This document shows, piece by piece, positions 1 through 7,967 of a stretch of DNA of 64,000 bases. Position 1 is the stretch's first letter; the number at the start of each line of letters is the position of its first letter. The notes under the pieces were generated by a model that worked only from the letters and a program-made list of their open reading frames with translations, made no database searches and had not been told where the DNA came from. The translations under genes and the position numbers were made by a program. Where the stretch lies: positions 1 through 64,000 of the forward strand of contig SHBC01000001.1 of the NCBI GenBank assembly GCA_004213025.1. The letters run 5' to 3'. This stretch comes from SAR116 cluster bacterium. GTDB lineage: Bacteria > Pseudomonadota > Alphaproteobacteria > Puniceispirillales > Puniceispirillaceae.

Positions 1-163
1 GCAAAATTTAAAAAAGACCTCGTGTTGATTTCGAACATCTTGACAGCAATTGATGAAGTTTCGTTGTTGTCCTCTCCGGGACATGATCTTGTGCGGCCAG
101 ACGATCTCGTCAATACTTGGACCAGAGCACAGATGCGGTATCCGACAGCTGGGAGACGAGATC

Positions 164-487
164 GTGAAAATAATGTCAGTGGTGACCTTCAAGGTGAAGG
201 ATGGCTATCAGGAGGAATTCATCGAGGCCTATCGCAAGGCAGGAAGCACCAGCGCGAATTTCTGGCGGTTCGTTGCCGTAGATGAGGACACCTTCGTGTC
301 GATCAACGAGTTGCCCGCCGTCGAGGATGTGGTCGAGCGCGAGGAGGTCGGCATCCCCTGGCTCGATACGGTGGAACATATGCTGGTGAAGTTCGGTGAA
401 AGCCGCACCTCGGCCTTTTCCGGCCTTGTCATCGAGGAATACAACAACCCTGACTGGACGCCAGATCCCGGCCAGCATAGCGGCTAG
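164..487 (+). CDS. ABM-fold (dimeric alpha/beta barrel) small protein
   Basis: This is a protein of about 107 residues that resembles antibiotic-biosynthesis-monooxygenase (ABM) type ferredoxin-like folds. It has an opening strand VVTFKVKDG, then a helix (QEEFIEAYRKAG), a WRFVAVDEDTFVSINEL strand pair, a second helix, and a closing strand SGLVIEEY. Such proteins are small cytoplasmic dimers whose substrates are often unknown. The start is taken at GTG 164 because GGGAG lies eight bases upstream; ATG 173 is the alternative. It is the only plus-strand gene at this end and has no obvious partner. The fold assignment rests on pattern only, and no catalytic residue can be named. Confidence 0.6.
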   Translation: MKIMSVVTFKVKDGYQEEFIEAYRKAGSTSANFWRFVAVDEDTFVSINELPAVEDVVEREEVGIPWLDTVEHMLVKFGESRTSAFSGLVIEEYNNPDWTPDPGQHSG

Positions 488-504
488 GCAAACGCCTCCA
501 TTGG

Positions 505-2112
505 CTAGTTGCCGAACCGCCTGTGAAGCTCCGCGGCAACATCCTGCATCACCTGGCCCCAGTCACGGGCTTTATCCTGTCTGAACAGGGTCATCGCGGG
601 ATACCAGGGCGAATCACTTCGGTCCATCATCCAGCGCCAGTCCGGCGTGAAGGGCAGCATCGTCAGGCTTGTCCTTGCCAGTGCGCCGGCGATATGCGCA
701 AAGCTGGTATCAACCGTGACAACCAGATCGGAGATGGCACAGAGCGCAACCGCATCTTCAAACCCGGTATCACCATCCAGAGGTGTCTTGAGATGGTCGA
801 TCGATGCGGCAAGCTCCCTCTCGGGATCGGTGAGATCATGATGCAGGCAGAGCCAGTCGAACCGCGGTGAAAGATAAGGCGATATGTCGGCAAGCCGTGC
901 GCTGCGACTATGGTCATAGGAATTTTTCGGATTGCCGCGCCAGGCAAGTGCCACTCGCGGCTTTACGGATGTGCCCAGCCGTTTGGACCAGAGCGCGACC
1001 ATATCAGGCGATATGGTGAGATAGGGCGTCGATGCCGGAATTGTTTCGACGGTCGTCCCGAAGGCCAGCGGCAGACTCATCAAGGGACAATGCAGATCAA
1101 AGGCCGGCAGCGTTCCGTCCTTGCCGACAAGCTGGTCTATACCCGGGAGCGCCGCAAGAAGGGGATGCAGGGACGCCGGCGCCTCGACCACCACCCTGGC
1201 CCCGAGGTCCGACACCATCGGGACATATCGAATGGACTGGATGGTGTCGCCAAGCCCCTGCTCGCTATGGAGGAGGATTGTTCTGCCGGCGATATCACTG
1301 TCACCAAGCCACAATGGCTGTTCAAAATTCCGCTTTGGCGAGGTCAACCTTGGCTGTTGCCATCGCCATTCCCACAGGCGCCACCCATTCTCGTAATCAC
1401 CAAGCAGCAGCAGCGCTATGCTCTTGTTGAAATGTGCCCCGGCGAAATCGGGATTGATGGCGCTGGCGCTGTCGTAATCGGCGATCGCCTTGTCAAACCG
1501 ATGCAGATCCTTCAGCACATTGCCACGATTGTTCAGCGCTTCGACATAGTCAGGCTTCAGCCGGATGGCCTTGTTGAAACATGCCAGAGCCTCATCAAGC
1601 CTCATCATGTCATGAAGCAACGTAGCGCGGTTGTTCCAGACAGTTGGATCGCCGGACGCAAGGTCTGTCAGCCGGTCACTGTCTGAAAAGGCCTCGTCAA
1701 ACCGGTGCATTGCCTGCAGGGTGAGCGATCGATTGTTCAACGCGCCGGCATGATCCGGGGCCGCCTCGATGGCACGGCTGAAGTCGCTCACCGCGGCTGC
1801 AAGTTTGCCAGCCGCCTTTTCCATGGTTCCCTTGTTGAAATGAACCTCGGCATGGCCGGGGTGAAGGGCCAGCGCGCTGGTGAAGAGTTCACGCGCCCTT
1901 TTCTGATTGCCAAGCTGTGCCATCACCACCGCCAACAGATGGGTGGCATCAAAGTGATTCGGCGCCAGGCTCAGGATCTGTTGATAGGCACGGGCTGCCG
2001 ATGCAAGATCCCCGCTGTTATGAAGGGACATGGCTTTCTGCAAGATGCCTTTGACGGCGTTCTGGTTGCCGGGATGCAGCCCTCGACCTGGCTTGATGGG
2101 CATTCTTGGCAC
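505..2112 (-). CDS. TPR-repeat protein with GT9-like glycosyltransferase domain
   Basis: This is a two-part protein of about 535 residues. The N-terminal 220 residues are tandem tetratricopeptide repeats, recognisable by phrases such as ALNNRGNVLKDLHRFDKAI and HFNKGTMEKAAGKLAAA. The C-terminal half begins around GRTILLHSEQGLGDTIQ and resembles the ADP-heptose/GT9 transferase fold, with a late VVTVDTSFAHIAGAL motif typical of the sugar-nucleotide-binding half. Proteins of this type glycosylate proteins or surface glycans in the cytoplasm. The start is GTG 2112 because AGGAG sits six bases before it; ATG 2103 is possible. It lies about 190 bases downstream of a trimeric autotransporter on the same strand, which suggests, but does not prove, that the adhesin is its acceptor. 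Confidence 0.8.
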   Translation of the reverse strand: MPRMPIKPGRGLHPGNQNAVKGILQKAMSLHNSGDLASAARAYQQILSLAPNHFDATHLLAVVMAQLGNQKRARELFTSALALHPGHAEVHFNKGTMEKAAGKLAAAVSDFSRAIEAAPDHAGALNNRSLTLQAMHRFDEAFSDSDRLTDLASGDPTVWNNRATLLHDMMRLDEALACFNKAIRLKPDYVEALNNRGNVLKDLHRFDKAIADYDSASAINPDFAGAHFNKSIALLLLGDYENGWRLWEWRWQQPRLTSPKRNFEQPLWLGDSDIAGRTILLHSEQGLGDTIQSIRYVPMVSDLGARVVVEAPASLHPLLAALPGIDQLVGKDGTLPAFDLHCPLMSLPLAFGTTVETIPASTPYLTISPDMVALWSKRLGTSVKPRVALAWRGNPKNSYDHSRSARLADISPYLSPRFDWLCLHHDLTDPERELAASIDHLKTPLDGDTGFEDAVALCAISDLVVTVDTSFAHIAGALARTSLTMLPFTPDWRWMMDRSDSPWYPAMTLFRQDKARDWGQVMQDVAAELHRRFGN

Positions 2113-2304
2113 GAACCACTCCTGCGAATACAACAGACGAACCCGGACGAATCTCTGGGAAGGCGTTCATGGACAGGTGCGCCAAAGATACGCTCGCAAG
2201 ACGGTTTGACAAGTCTGTCTGATGCCGGCCATGCCCTGCCGGACCAGTTCGGACCAGTTCGGGCCGCTCGACAGCGCGGGAGAATTCGGCACCCCGACCG
2301 AGCC

Positions 2305-3411
2305 CTACCAGGACCACCCAAAGCCCGCTGACACACCGGATTGCGACAATGTGGTGTTATGTGACGCGGTGAGAGACACATTGTACTTGCCGTTTCCAAC
2401 CCGCTTCTTAAGACCCAGCGCCAGCGCGGACTGGCCGCTTATGTAACCTGTACCGATACCTATACCTTCTTTGGTGGGTATCGAATTTGCCGTAGAAAGT
2501 GACGCCATCGCCATCGCACCGAGCCCGTCCACATAGCGCTTGTTGGCAGCATGGTTCGGCCTTTTCGGGTTATCGACCTCCAAAGCGCCCTTGATGACCG
2601 TCCTGTGCGAATTGTTGTTACCAAGCTGCAGAACACCACTTGACGAGTACACCTCGTCAAACCCGCTCGCACTCACGGATTCATCGGAGAGAACGATCGA
2701 GTTTTCACCGATATGCACCGTGCCATCGGTTTCCTGTCGGAAGAGCACGGCGCCGTCGCCACCCTTGATCTGCTCAGTCACAAAGCCGCCTTTCGACTGT
2801 ACGTTTGCCGTGGTCGCGCCATCATTTGTAACGTTTGCCGAAAAGGACGTCAGGGTTTGATAGTTTGCGCCGCTGCGGCTGATATTGCTCTCGGCGAGCA
2901 TGGCTGAGTAACCGGCATTCGTTGCCACATCATACGCCGCCTGAGAGTCGGCGATAAGGATTTGTGATGCCACTGATCCATCACTCACATCAACTCTGGT
3001 CACCCTGTCATACGTATAGTTTGATCCGATTGCATTACCATCTGACAGCTGGAGAAATGAATTTTCTCTGATCGTCATCGTGGTATCGACAAAATCAAGA
3101 ACCTCTTTTGTAGACGCCATATAATCGAGAGACGCTGAATATGCGGCCCCCGCCGTGCCACCATCGGCGGCGGTGACAAGATCGGAATAGCTCAGGCCAT
3201 AATAACCGGTAAGGGTGCCGTCATAGACTGTGTAGGTGCTGGTATTGATGATCTTTACATTCATCGCCGATGTATCGGGAATCCCGTCGGAGTTGGAATC
3301 TTCAGCGGATTGGGGGAAATAGAAATTGTAATTATCGGCATGAGTGATCGTTGGGGACGCCATTCCAACAAGACATGCAAGGGCAAGCGCCGACCGGTAA
3401 ATCCTGAACAT
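2305..3411 (-). CDS. Short YadA-type trimeric autotransporter adhesin
   Basis: This is a secreted outer-membrane protein of about 368 residues. A signal peptide is clear (basic MFRIYR, hydrophobic ALALACLVGMA, probable cleavage after residue 25 at THA). The middle is Thr/Ser/Asn/Gly-rich and low in Cys, as in adhesin stalks. The last 75 residues fit the YadA membrane anchor: GLGAMAMASL, then IGIGTGYISGQSALALGL, then a final strand ending in FGWSW with the C-terminal aromatic expected for BAM recognition. NHAANKRYVDG just before the anchor resembles tail-fibre/stalk necks. At this length it would form a stubby trimer. ATG 3411 is chosen because GGAG lies seven bases upstream, better than ATG 3438. 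A TPR/GT9 glycosyltransferase follows. Confidence 0.82.
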   Translation of the reverse strand: MFRIYRSALALACLVGMASPTITHADNYNFYFPQSAEDSNSDGIPDTSAMNVKIINTSTYTVYDGTLTGYYGLSYSDLVTAADGGTAGAAYSASLDYMASTKEVLDFVDTTMTIRENSFLQLSDGNAIGSNYTYDRVTRVDVSDGSVASQILIADSQAAYDVATNAGYSAMLAESNISRSGANYQTLTSFSANVTNDGATTANVQSKGGFVTEQIKGGDGAVLFRQETDGTVHIGENSIVLSDESVSASGFDEVYSSSGVLQLGNNNSHRTVIKGALEVDNPKRPNHAANKRYVDGLGAMAMASLSTANSIPTKEGIGIGTGYISGQSALALGLKKRVGNGKYNVSLTASHNTTLSQSGVSAGFGWSW

Positions 3412-3630
3412 CTTTTGACTCCATAACACAGATTTCATAGTCCATGTTCAGAGACTTGTTGCAAAGCTGCAAGGCTATTGGCTGCAAAACACATTTCTGG
3501 AAATGCTCAGAGGTTTGCAGACCGGACTGGCGCTTTGTCATGTCACATCACCAAGGCACATCACCAAAGCGCACCCTCGCACCATCAGGTGAAAGCGCGG
3601 TGAGAATCACCGAAATGCACCTCCTGGACG

Positions 3631-3930
3631 CTAAACGCGAAGAAGATAATTCGCTTTGCGGCCGGGGCTCTTTCTCATGATAATATTTGCGCTCAGAAGG
3701 CGGTCCAGTGACTTGAAGAATTGCGCCCGCGACACAACCTCGTCCTGCTCGACCAGGTCACAATATTTTGCGTATGTAAACCCGCCGGCAACATGATTCT
3801 TGCCAGCAAATTCAGTCATCACGAGCAACACATGCTTGTCCGATGCTGTCAGGTGCGACAACCCCAAATCCTTTGAGGCATCATCTACGAGTCTGAGCAA
3901 AGCCAGATATGATGCAAAGTCAGATGGCAA
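3631..3930 (-). CDS. Small winged-helix DNA-binding protein
   Basis: This is a 99-residue protein that looks like a winged helix: helices around LTASDKHVLLVMTEF and YAKYCDLVEQDEVVSRAQFFKSLDRLLSA, followed by a wing IIMRKSPGRKANYLLRV. It probably regulates its own operon, but no family can be named safely. The start is read as TTG 3930 because a perfect AGGAGG lies seven bases before it. That places the start 11 bases inside the end of the upstream membrane-protein gene, so translation of the two is probably coupled. A longer reading from 4008 would overlap the neighbour by 89 bases and is less likely. Confidence 0.6.
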   Translation of the reverse strand: MPSDFASYLALLRLVDDASKDLGLSHLTASDKHVLLVMTEFAGKNHVAGGFTYAKYCDLVEQDEVVSRAQFFKSLDRLLSANIIMRKSPGRKANYLLRV

Positions 3931-4492
3931 ATCCAAACCTCCTGAGGGCAAACCTGACACCGAATACTGCCGCAATGATGCACACAATACCACCAATGAT
4001 ATCGCCAATCAGAAAGCCGATCGTAAGCATGATGTCAGTATTCACATCCAACATCACCGCTGCCAGCGCAGCCTGAAACATCGAGTTAAGCAGGGCAGCA
4101 GCGATTGAAATGGCAAAGGTAAATCTGAACAGGCTGAAGCTATCGCGTGTCGCGCTCCAAACCCTGAAATTCAGAGGCCGGTTCAGCGTCAGGTTGACGA
4201 CCCAAAGCGGAAGGATTGCCGTGGCTGATGCCACGACTGCGCCATAAAGCGCATAGTCCGGCGCAAAGCCGAAAAACAACCCGAAGCCGAAGGATACGAT
4301 CAAAATGACCGGAATGCTCGCCTGCATAAGCAGCACAGCAATAAGCACCTTGGCCCCATGAGGCAGAAACAGGTAACTGAAAGCGCTAACAGCGGACCCG
4401 TCCCCGCGGAGCACCTGCTCAATCGGAAACACTAGATATAATTGGGCGATCCAGGCCAGAGCCAGACCGGCAGTCGCAATCAAATAGGACAT
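3920..4492 (-). CDS. Polytopic inner-membrane protein, MASE1-like in part
   Basis: This is a 190-residue protein made almost entirely of hydrophobic segments: about residues 4-24, 48-75, 80-103, 118-145 and 155-180. The phrase YLFLPHGAKVLIAVLL recalls the opening helices of MASE1-type sensory membrane domains, but there is no attached output domain and the match is weak. It is followed, with an 11-base overlap, by a small winged-helix protein; together they could form a membrane sensor/regulator pair. ATG 4492 has only a weak GAAAG upstream. The function is unknown. Confidence 0.6.
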   Translation of the reverse strand: MSYLIATAGLALAWIAQLYLVFPIEQVLRGDGSAVSAFSYLFLPHGAKVLIAVLLMQASIPVILIVSFGFGLFFGFAPDYALYGAVVASATAILPLWVVNLTLNRPLNFRVWSATRDSFSLFRFTFAISIAAALLNSMFQAALAAVMLDVNTDIMLTIGFLIGDIIGGIVCIIAAVFGVRFALRRFGFAI

Positions 4493-4663
4493 TTCGCGCT
4501 TTCGAAATGCGGACAGCCTTCTACATTAGAAATTGTAATGCCTATATCTTGATTTGTATATCGCCATCAGAATACCGCTGTGGCGCCTGGGACCGAACAT
4601 CAACAGCCCTCCTTCACCGTGTCCGCGGCGAGCACCGCCAGCGATGCGGCAGATCACCTGCCG

Positions 4664-5329
4664 TCACGCCGGGATGAACAGCGTCACATCATGTTTCAGC
4701 CCCGGCGTGTCAGCCACCTGGATGTCGCCGAAACGGCGGCGCATCTCGAGAAGGATCGCCTCCCTGTCGGCATAGAAGATATTGTTGATGATGGTCATCT
4801 GCCGCCGACATAGCAGGTTCAGGACCATGCCGCGACGACAATGCGGACGACAGCCTGCCAGCTGGTCGAGGATGTAGCGCTGCCAGCGCGCCGCATCATC
4901 AATCATGCACAGATTGAAGGTGCCCGAGAACAGCGCGTAATCAACCTGGCTTGTGGGCGTCGCACCAATTTTGAAACCTGCCTGTGCGGCGGGAAAACGC
5001 TGGCGGCAGGACCGGATCATCGCCGCATTGATATCAAACCCGGAATAGCCCCAATCGGCAAATTCACCGCGGCCCTGCATATATTCATACAGCGCGCCAT
5101 AGCCGCAGCCGATATCGGCAATGGTCGGCGGGCGATCACCGCCGCCGGCATCCGCCCGCTGCGCGCGGATCATCGCCAGCAAAGCGGCAAATCTGGCATT
5201 CTGGCTTTTCGCCGAATTCCAGAACACGCCCTGCGGGGTGGCGCCATGCCGACCAAGTGCGACGGTATAGGCGCGAATCACCCCGGCCTCGATCGAGAAA
5301 GGCCATAATGCTGCCAGCCTGCGCCTCAT
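4664..5329 (-). CDS. SAM-dependent methyltransferase (class I)
   Basis: This is a protein of about 221 residues with a Rossmann-type methyltransferase core. The SAM-binding motif I is IADIGCGYGAL (about residues 70-80); GYSGFDINAAMI supplies the acidic residue that normally holds the SAM ribose. The C-terminal part is rich in Arg and ends VTLFIPA. The substrate cannot be told from sequence. The start is ATG 5329, four bases after GGAGGG; ATG 5332 would be too close and TTG 5344 includes the ribosome site itself. It sits alone between a tandem-repeat array and a membrane-protein gene on the same strand. Confidence 0.75.
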   Translation of the reverse strand: MRRRLAALWPFSIEAGVIRAYTVALGRHGATPQGVFWNSAKSQNARFAALLAMIRAQRADAGGGDRPPTIADIGCGYGALYEYMQGRGEFADWGYSGFDINAAMIRSCRQRFPAAQAGFKIGATPTSQVDYALFSGTFNLCMIDDAARWQRYILDQLAGCRPHCRRGMVLNLLCRRQMTIINNIFYADREAILLEMRRRFGDIQVADTPGLKHDVTLFIPA

Positions 5330-5376
5330 CATCCCTCCTGCCAATTGGCAAAGCCTGTGGATATGGCAATCCGGAT

Positions 5377-5434
5377 CAGGCCCTCAGATACAGGCCCTCA
5401 GATACAGGCCCCTCAGATACAGGCCCCTCAGATA
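5377..5434. repeat. Four-copy short tandem repeat over the Fe-ADH stop codon
   Basis: These are four head-to-tail copies of a CAGGCCC(C)TCAGATA unit, two of 14 bp and two of 15 bp. The minus-strand TGA of the iron alcohol dehydrogenase (5428-5430) lies inside the last copy, so the array seems to have grown outward from the 3' end of that gene. The copies are near-identical, indicating recent duplication. Confidence 0.9.
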
Positions 5435-6573
5435 CAGGATTCAAACAGCGCCCGCAGATTTTCGGCGGTGAGCGGCACCGGATTGCCGCCGCAGGACGGG
5501 TCCTCCATCGCCATCGCCACCAGATCATCCATCCTGTCGGCACTCACACCCATCTCGGCAAGCTGGCGCGGAATGGCAAAGCTGTCATTGAAGGTCTGCA
5601 CGAATTCACAGAAACCGTCGAATCCGCCCGCAATCCCCAGATAGGGCGCCGCCAGGTCGAAACGGTCCCTGATCACCGGCGCGTTCAGCGCCAGCACCGC
5701 CGGCATGCACACCGCGTTGGTGGTGCCATGATGCGTGTTGAAGACCGCGCCGACCGGATGACTCATCGCATGGATGGCGCCAAGCCCCTTCTGAAAGGCG
5801 GTGGCGCCCATCGCCGCCGCGCTCATCATATGGGCGCGCGCCTCGATATCGTCCGGCGTCTCATAAGCGCGCGGCAGATTGTCGATCACCAGGCGCATGC
5901 CCTCCAGCGCGATACCCTGCGACATGGGGTGATAATGCGGGCTGCTGAAGGCCTCGACACAATGCGCAAAGGCATCAAGGCCGGTGCCTGCGGTGATGAA
6001 ATCCGGCATGCCGACCGTCAGTTCGGGATCGGCGATGACGATGCGCGGTAGCACCTTCGGATGGAAGATGATCTTTTTCACATGCGTCTGTGAGTTGGTG
6101 ATGACACTGGCCCGCCCAACCTCGGACCCGGTGCCGGCGGTTGTCGGCACGGCGACGATCGGCGCGATGGCGTCGGCATCGGCGCGGGTCCACCAGTCAC
6201 CGACATCCTCGAAATCCCAGACCGGCCGCGTCTGCCCGGCCATGAAGGCAACCATCTTGCCAAGATCAAGTCCCGAGCCGCCGCCAAAGGCAATCACACC
6301 ATCATGCCCGCCAGCCTTGTAGGCTTCGATGCCGGCCGCGAGATTCACCTCATTCGGGTTCGGATCGACCTCGGCGAACAGCGCGTGTTCCAGCCCGGCC
6401 GCCGCCAGACAGTCCAGCGCCCGCGCGGTGATCGGCAGACCGGCAAGCCCGCGGTCGGTGACCAGCAACGGGCGGCTGATCCCGGCCTCTGCGCAGGCCG
6501 CGGCAAGTTCGGAAATCCGCCCGGCGCCAAAACGCATCGCCGTCGGATAGGACCAGTTTCCGGTGAGGTTCAT
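5428..6573 (-). CDS. Iron-containing alcohol dehydrogenase (group III)
   Basis: This is a 381-residue NAD(P)-dependent alcohol dehydrogenase of the FucO/EutG-like group. The nucleotide-binding stretch FGGGSGLDLGK is at 96-106 and TTAGTGSE at 144-151. The metal ligands by alignment to the family are D200 and H204 (TGLDAFAHCVEAF), H268 and H282 (AIHAMSHP and NTHHGTTNA). It would interconvert an alcohol and an aldehyde. ATG 6573 is used; the preceding aldehyde dehydrogenase stop overlaps it as ATGA, so the two are translated together. With the glutamine-synthetase-like gene upstream it may act on a gamma-glutamyl amino-alcohol intermediate (inference). Confidence 0.9.
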   Translation of the reverse strand: MNLTGNWSYPTAMRFGAGRISELAAACAEAGISRPLLVTDRGLAGLPITARALDCLAAAGLEHALFAEVDPNPNEVNLAAGIEAYKAGGHDGVIAFGGGSGLDLGKMVAFMAGQTRPVWDFEDVGDWWTRADADAIAPIVAVPTTAGTGSEVGRASVITNSQTHVKKIIFHPKVLPRIVIADPELTVGMPDFITAGTGLDAFAHCVEAFSSPHYHPMSQGIALEGMRLVIDNLPRAYETPDDIEARAHMMSAAAMGATAFQKGLGAIHAMSHPVGAVFNTHHGTTNAVCMPAVLALNAPVIRDRFDLAAPYLGIAGGFDGFCEFVQTFNDSFAIPRQLAEMGVSADRMDDLVAMAMEDPSCGGNPVPLTAENLRALFESCI

Positions 6574-7949
6574 GATGTGACCTTTTTCAGATGATAGGAT
6601 TTCGGCCGCGTCAGATTGTGAAAGCCGATGACCGACAAACCGCCGCCACGGCCGGTGTCCTTGACCCCGGTCCAGCACAGGCCGGGATCAAGATAATCGG
6701 CTCGGTTCAGGAACACGGTGCCGGTCTCGACCCGGTCACCGACAGCCTCGGCGCGGTCCAGATCGCCGGTCCACAGGCTGGCTGTCAGACCGTAATGGCT
6801 GTCATTCATCATCGCCACCGCCTCATCATCATCCCGCACCTTCATGATGCCGACCACCGGGCCAAAGCTTTCCTCGCGCATCACCTCCATCGAATGGGTG
6901 ACATTGGTCAGAACCTGCGGTGTCAGATAGGCGCCGTCATCATCCGCCGCCATGCGCGCGATATGCGCCACCGCACCGGCGGCAACAGCATCATCAATCT
7001 GGCGGCGCACATGCGCGGCAAAGCGGACATGCGCCATCGGCCCCATGGTGGTGGCCTCGTCCAGCGGGTTACCAAGCCGGTAGTCATTCACCGTCGCCAC
7101 GGCACGGTCGACGAATTCGTCATACAGACTTTCATGAACATAGATCCGCTCGATCCCGCAGCAGCATTGCCCCGAATTATACATCGCCGCATCGACAAGG
7201 GTCGCCACCGCGGCCTCAAGATCGGCATCCTCCATCACATAGCCGGGATCCTTGCCGCCAAGTTCGGTCCCGACACCGGTGAAGGTTCCGGCCGCCGCAC
7301 GTTCCATGGCGCGCCCGCCACCAACCGACCCGGTGAAATTGATGAAATCAAACATCCCGTCGGCAATCAGCCTTGCCGTCATGTCATGGTCGAGGCACAT
7401 ATTCACGAACAGCGCCTCCGGCACGCCGGCACCATGAAAGGCGGCGGCAAGACGGTCCCCGGCAAGCAATGTCTGGGTGGCATGTTTCAGCACCACCGCA
7501 TTGCCGGCGATCAGCGCCGGGGCGATGGTGTTGATGGCTGTCAGATAGGGGTAGTTCCAGGGCGCGACGACAAAGACCACCCCGTGCGGCAGGCGCCTGA
7601 TGAACCGCCTGAAGGTGGCATCCTCGCCAACTTCGATATCGGCCAGCGATGTGGCGGCGATCGACGCCATGTGGCGGGTCCGTTCCTCGACCCCGCCAAA
7701 CTCGCCGCCATAGCGGACCGGGCGCCCCATCATCCGGGCAAGCTCGGGAACAATCTCGTCATTCGCCGCGCCGAGCGCCTCCATGCCGGCGATGACCAGG
7801 GCGATACGTTCATCAAGCGGGCGGGCCGCCCAGGCGGTCTGCGCCGCACGCGCGGCCCGGATGGCGGTAGTTGCCGCGGCGTGGTCCATGGGCTGGCGAA
7901 CGGCCATGACGGCCCCGTCAATGGGGGAAATACAGCTTATCTCGGTCAT
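6570..7949 (-). CDS. Aldehyde dehydrogenase family protein
   Basis: This is a 459-residue NAD(P)-dependent aldehyde dehydrogenase. Visible landmarks are APWNYPY at 129-135, the Rossmann region FTGSVGGG at 205-212, the general base E229 in GTELGGKDPG, and the catalytic Cys263 within NSGQCCCGIER. EESFGPVVG near the C-terminus is also typical. The chain is somewhat shorter than betaine aldehyde dehydrogenases and resembles the type that accompanies PuuA-like enzymes. It lies 18 bases after the glutamine-synthetase-like gene and overlaps the alcohol dehydrogenase by four bases, a tight three-gene operon. The probable substrate is an aldehyde made in this operon; which one is not known. Confidence 0.92.
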   Translation of the reverse strand: MTEISCISPIDGAVMAVRQPMDHAAATTAIRAARAAQTAWAARPLDERIALVIAGMEALGAANDEIVPELARMMGRPVRYGGEFGGVEERTRHMASIAATSLADIEVGEDATFRRFIRRLPHGVVFVVAPWNYPYLTAINTIAPALIAGNAVVLKHATQTLLAGDRLAAAFHGAGVPEALFVNMCLDHDMTARLIADGMFDFINFTGSVGGGRAMERAAAGTFTGVGTELGGKDPGYVMEDADLEAAVATLVDAAMYNSGQCCCGIERIYVHESLYDEFVDRAVATVNDYRLGNPLDEATTMGPMAHVRFAAHVRRQIDDAVAAGAVAHIARMAADDDGAYLTPQVLTNVTHSMEVMREESFGPVVGIMKVRDDDEAVAMMNDSHYGLTASLWTGDLDRAEAVGDRVETGTVFLNRADYLDPGLCWTGVKDTGRGGGLSVIGFHNLTRPKSYHLKKVTS

Positions 7950-7967
7950 CGCGAAGGTTCCTTCCGG

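Noticed and set aside
40..70. TTGACA at 40-45 as a promoter -35 element
   Set aside because: The sequence 17 bases downstream (GTTGTT) is a poor -10 match, so no promoter is called.
910..1686. Long plus-strand open frame opposite the TPR protein
   Set aside because: The minus-strand frame has clear TPR repeats and a transferase domain; the opposite frame shows no recognisable motif.
3444..3680. Small plus-strand frame between the autotransporter and winged-helix genes
   Set aside because: No motif, no ribosome site, and cysteine-rich composition without pattern.
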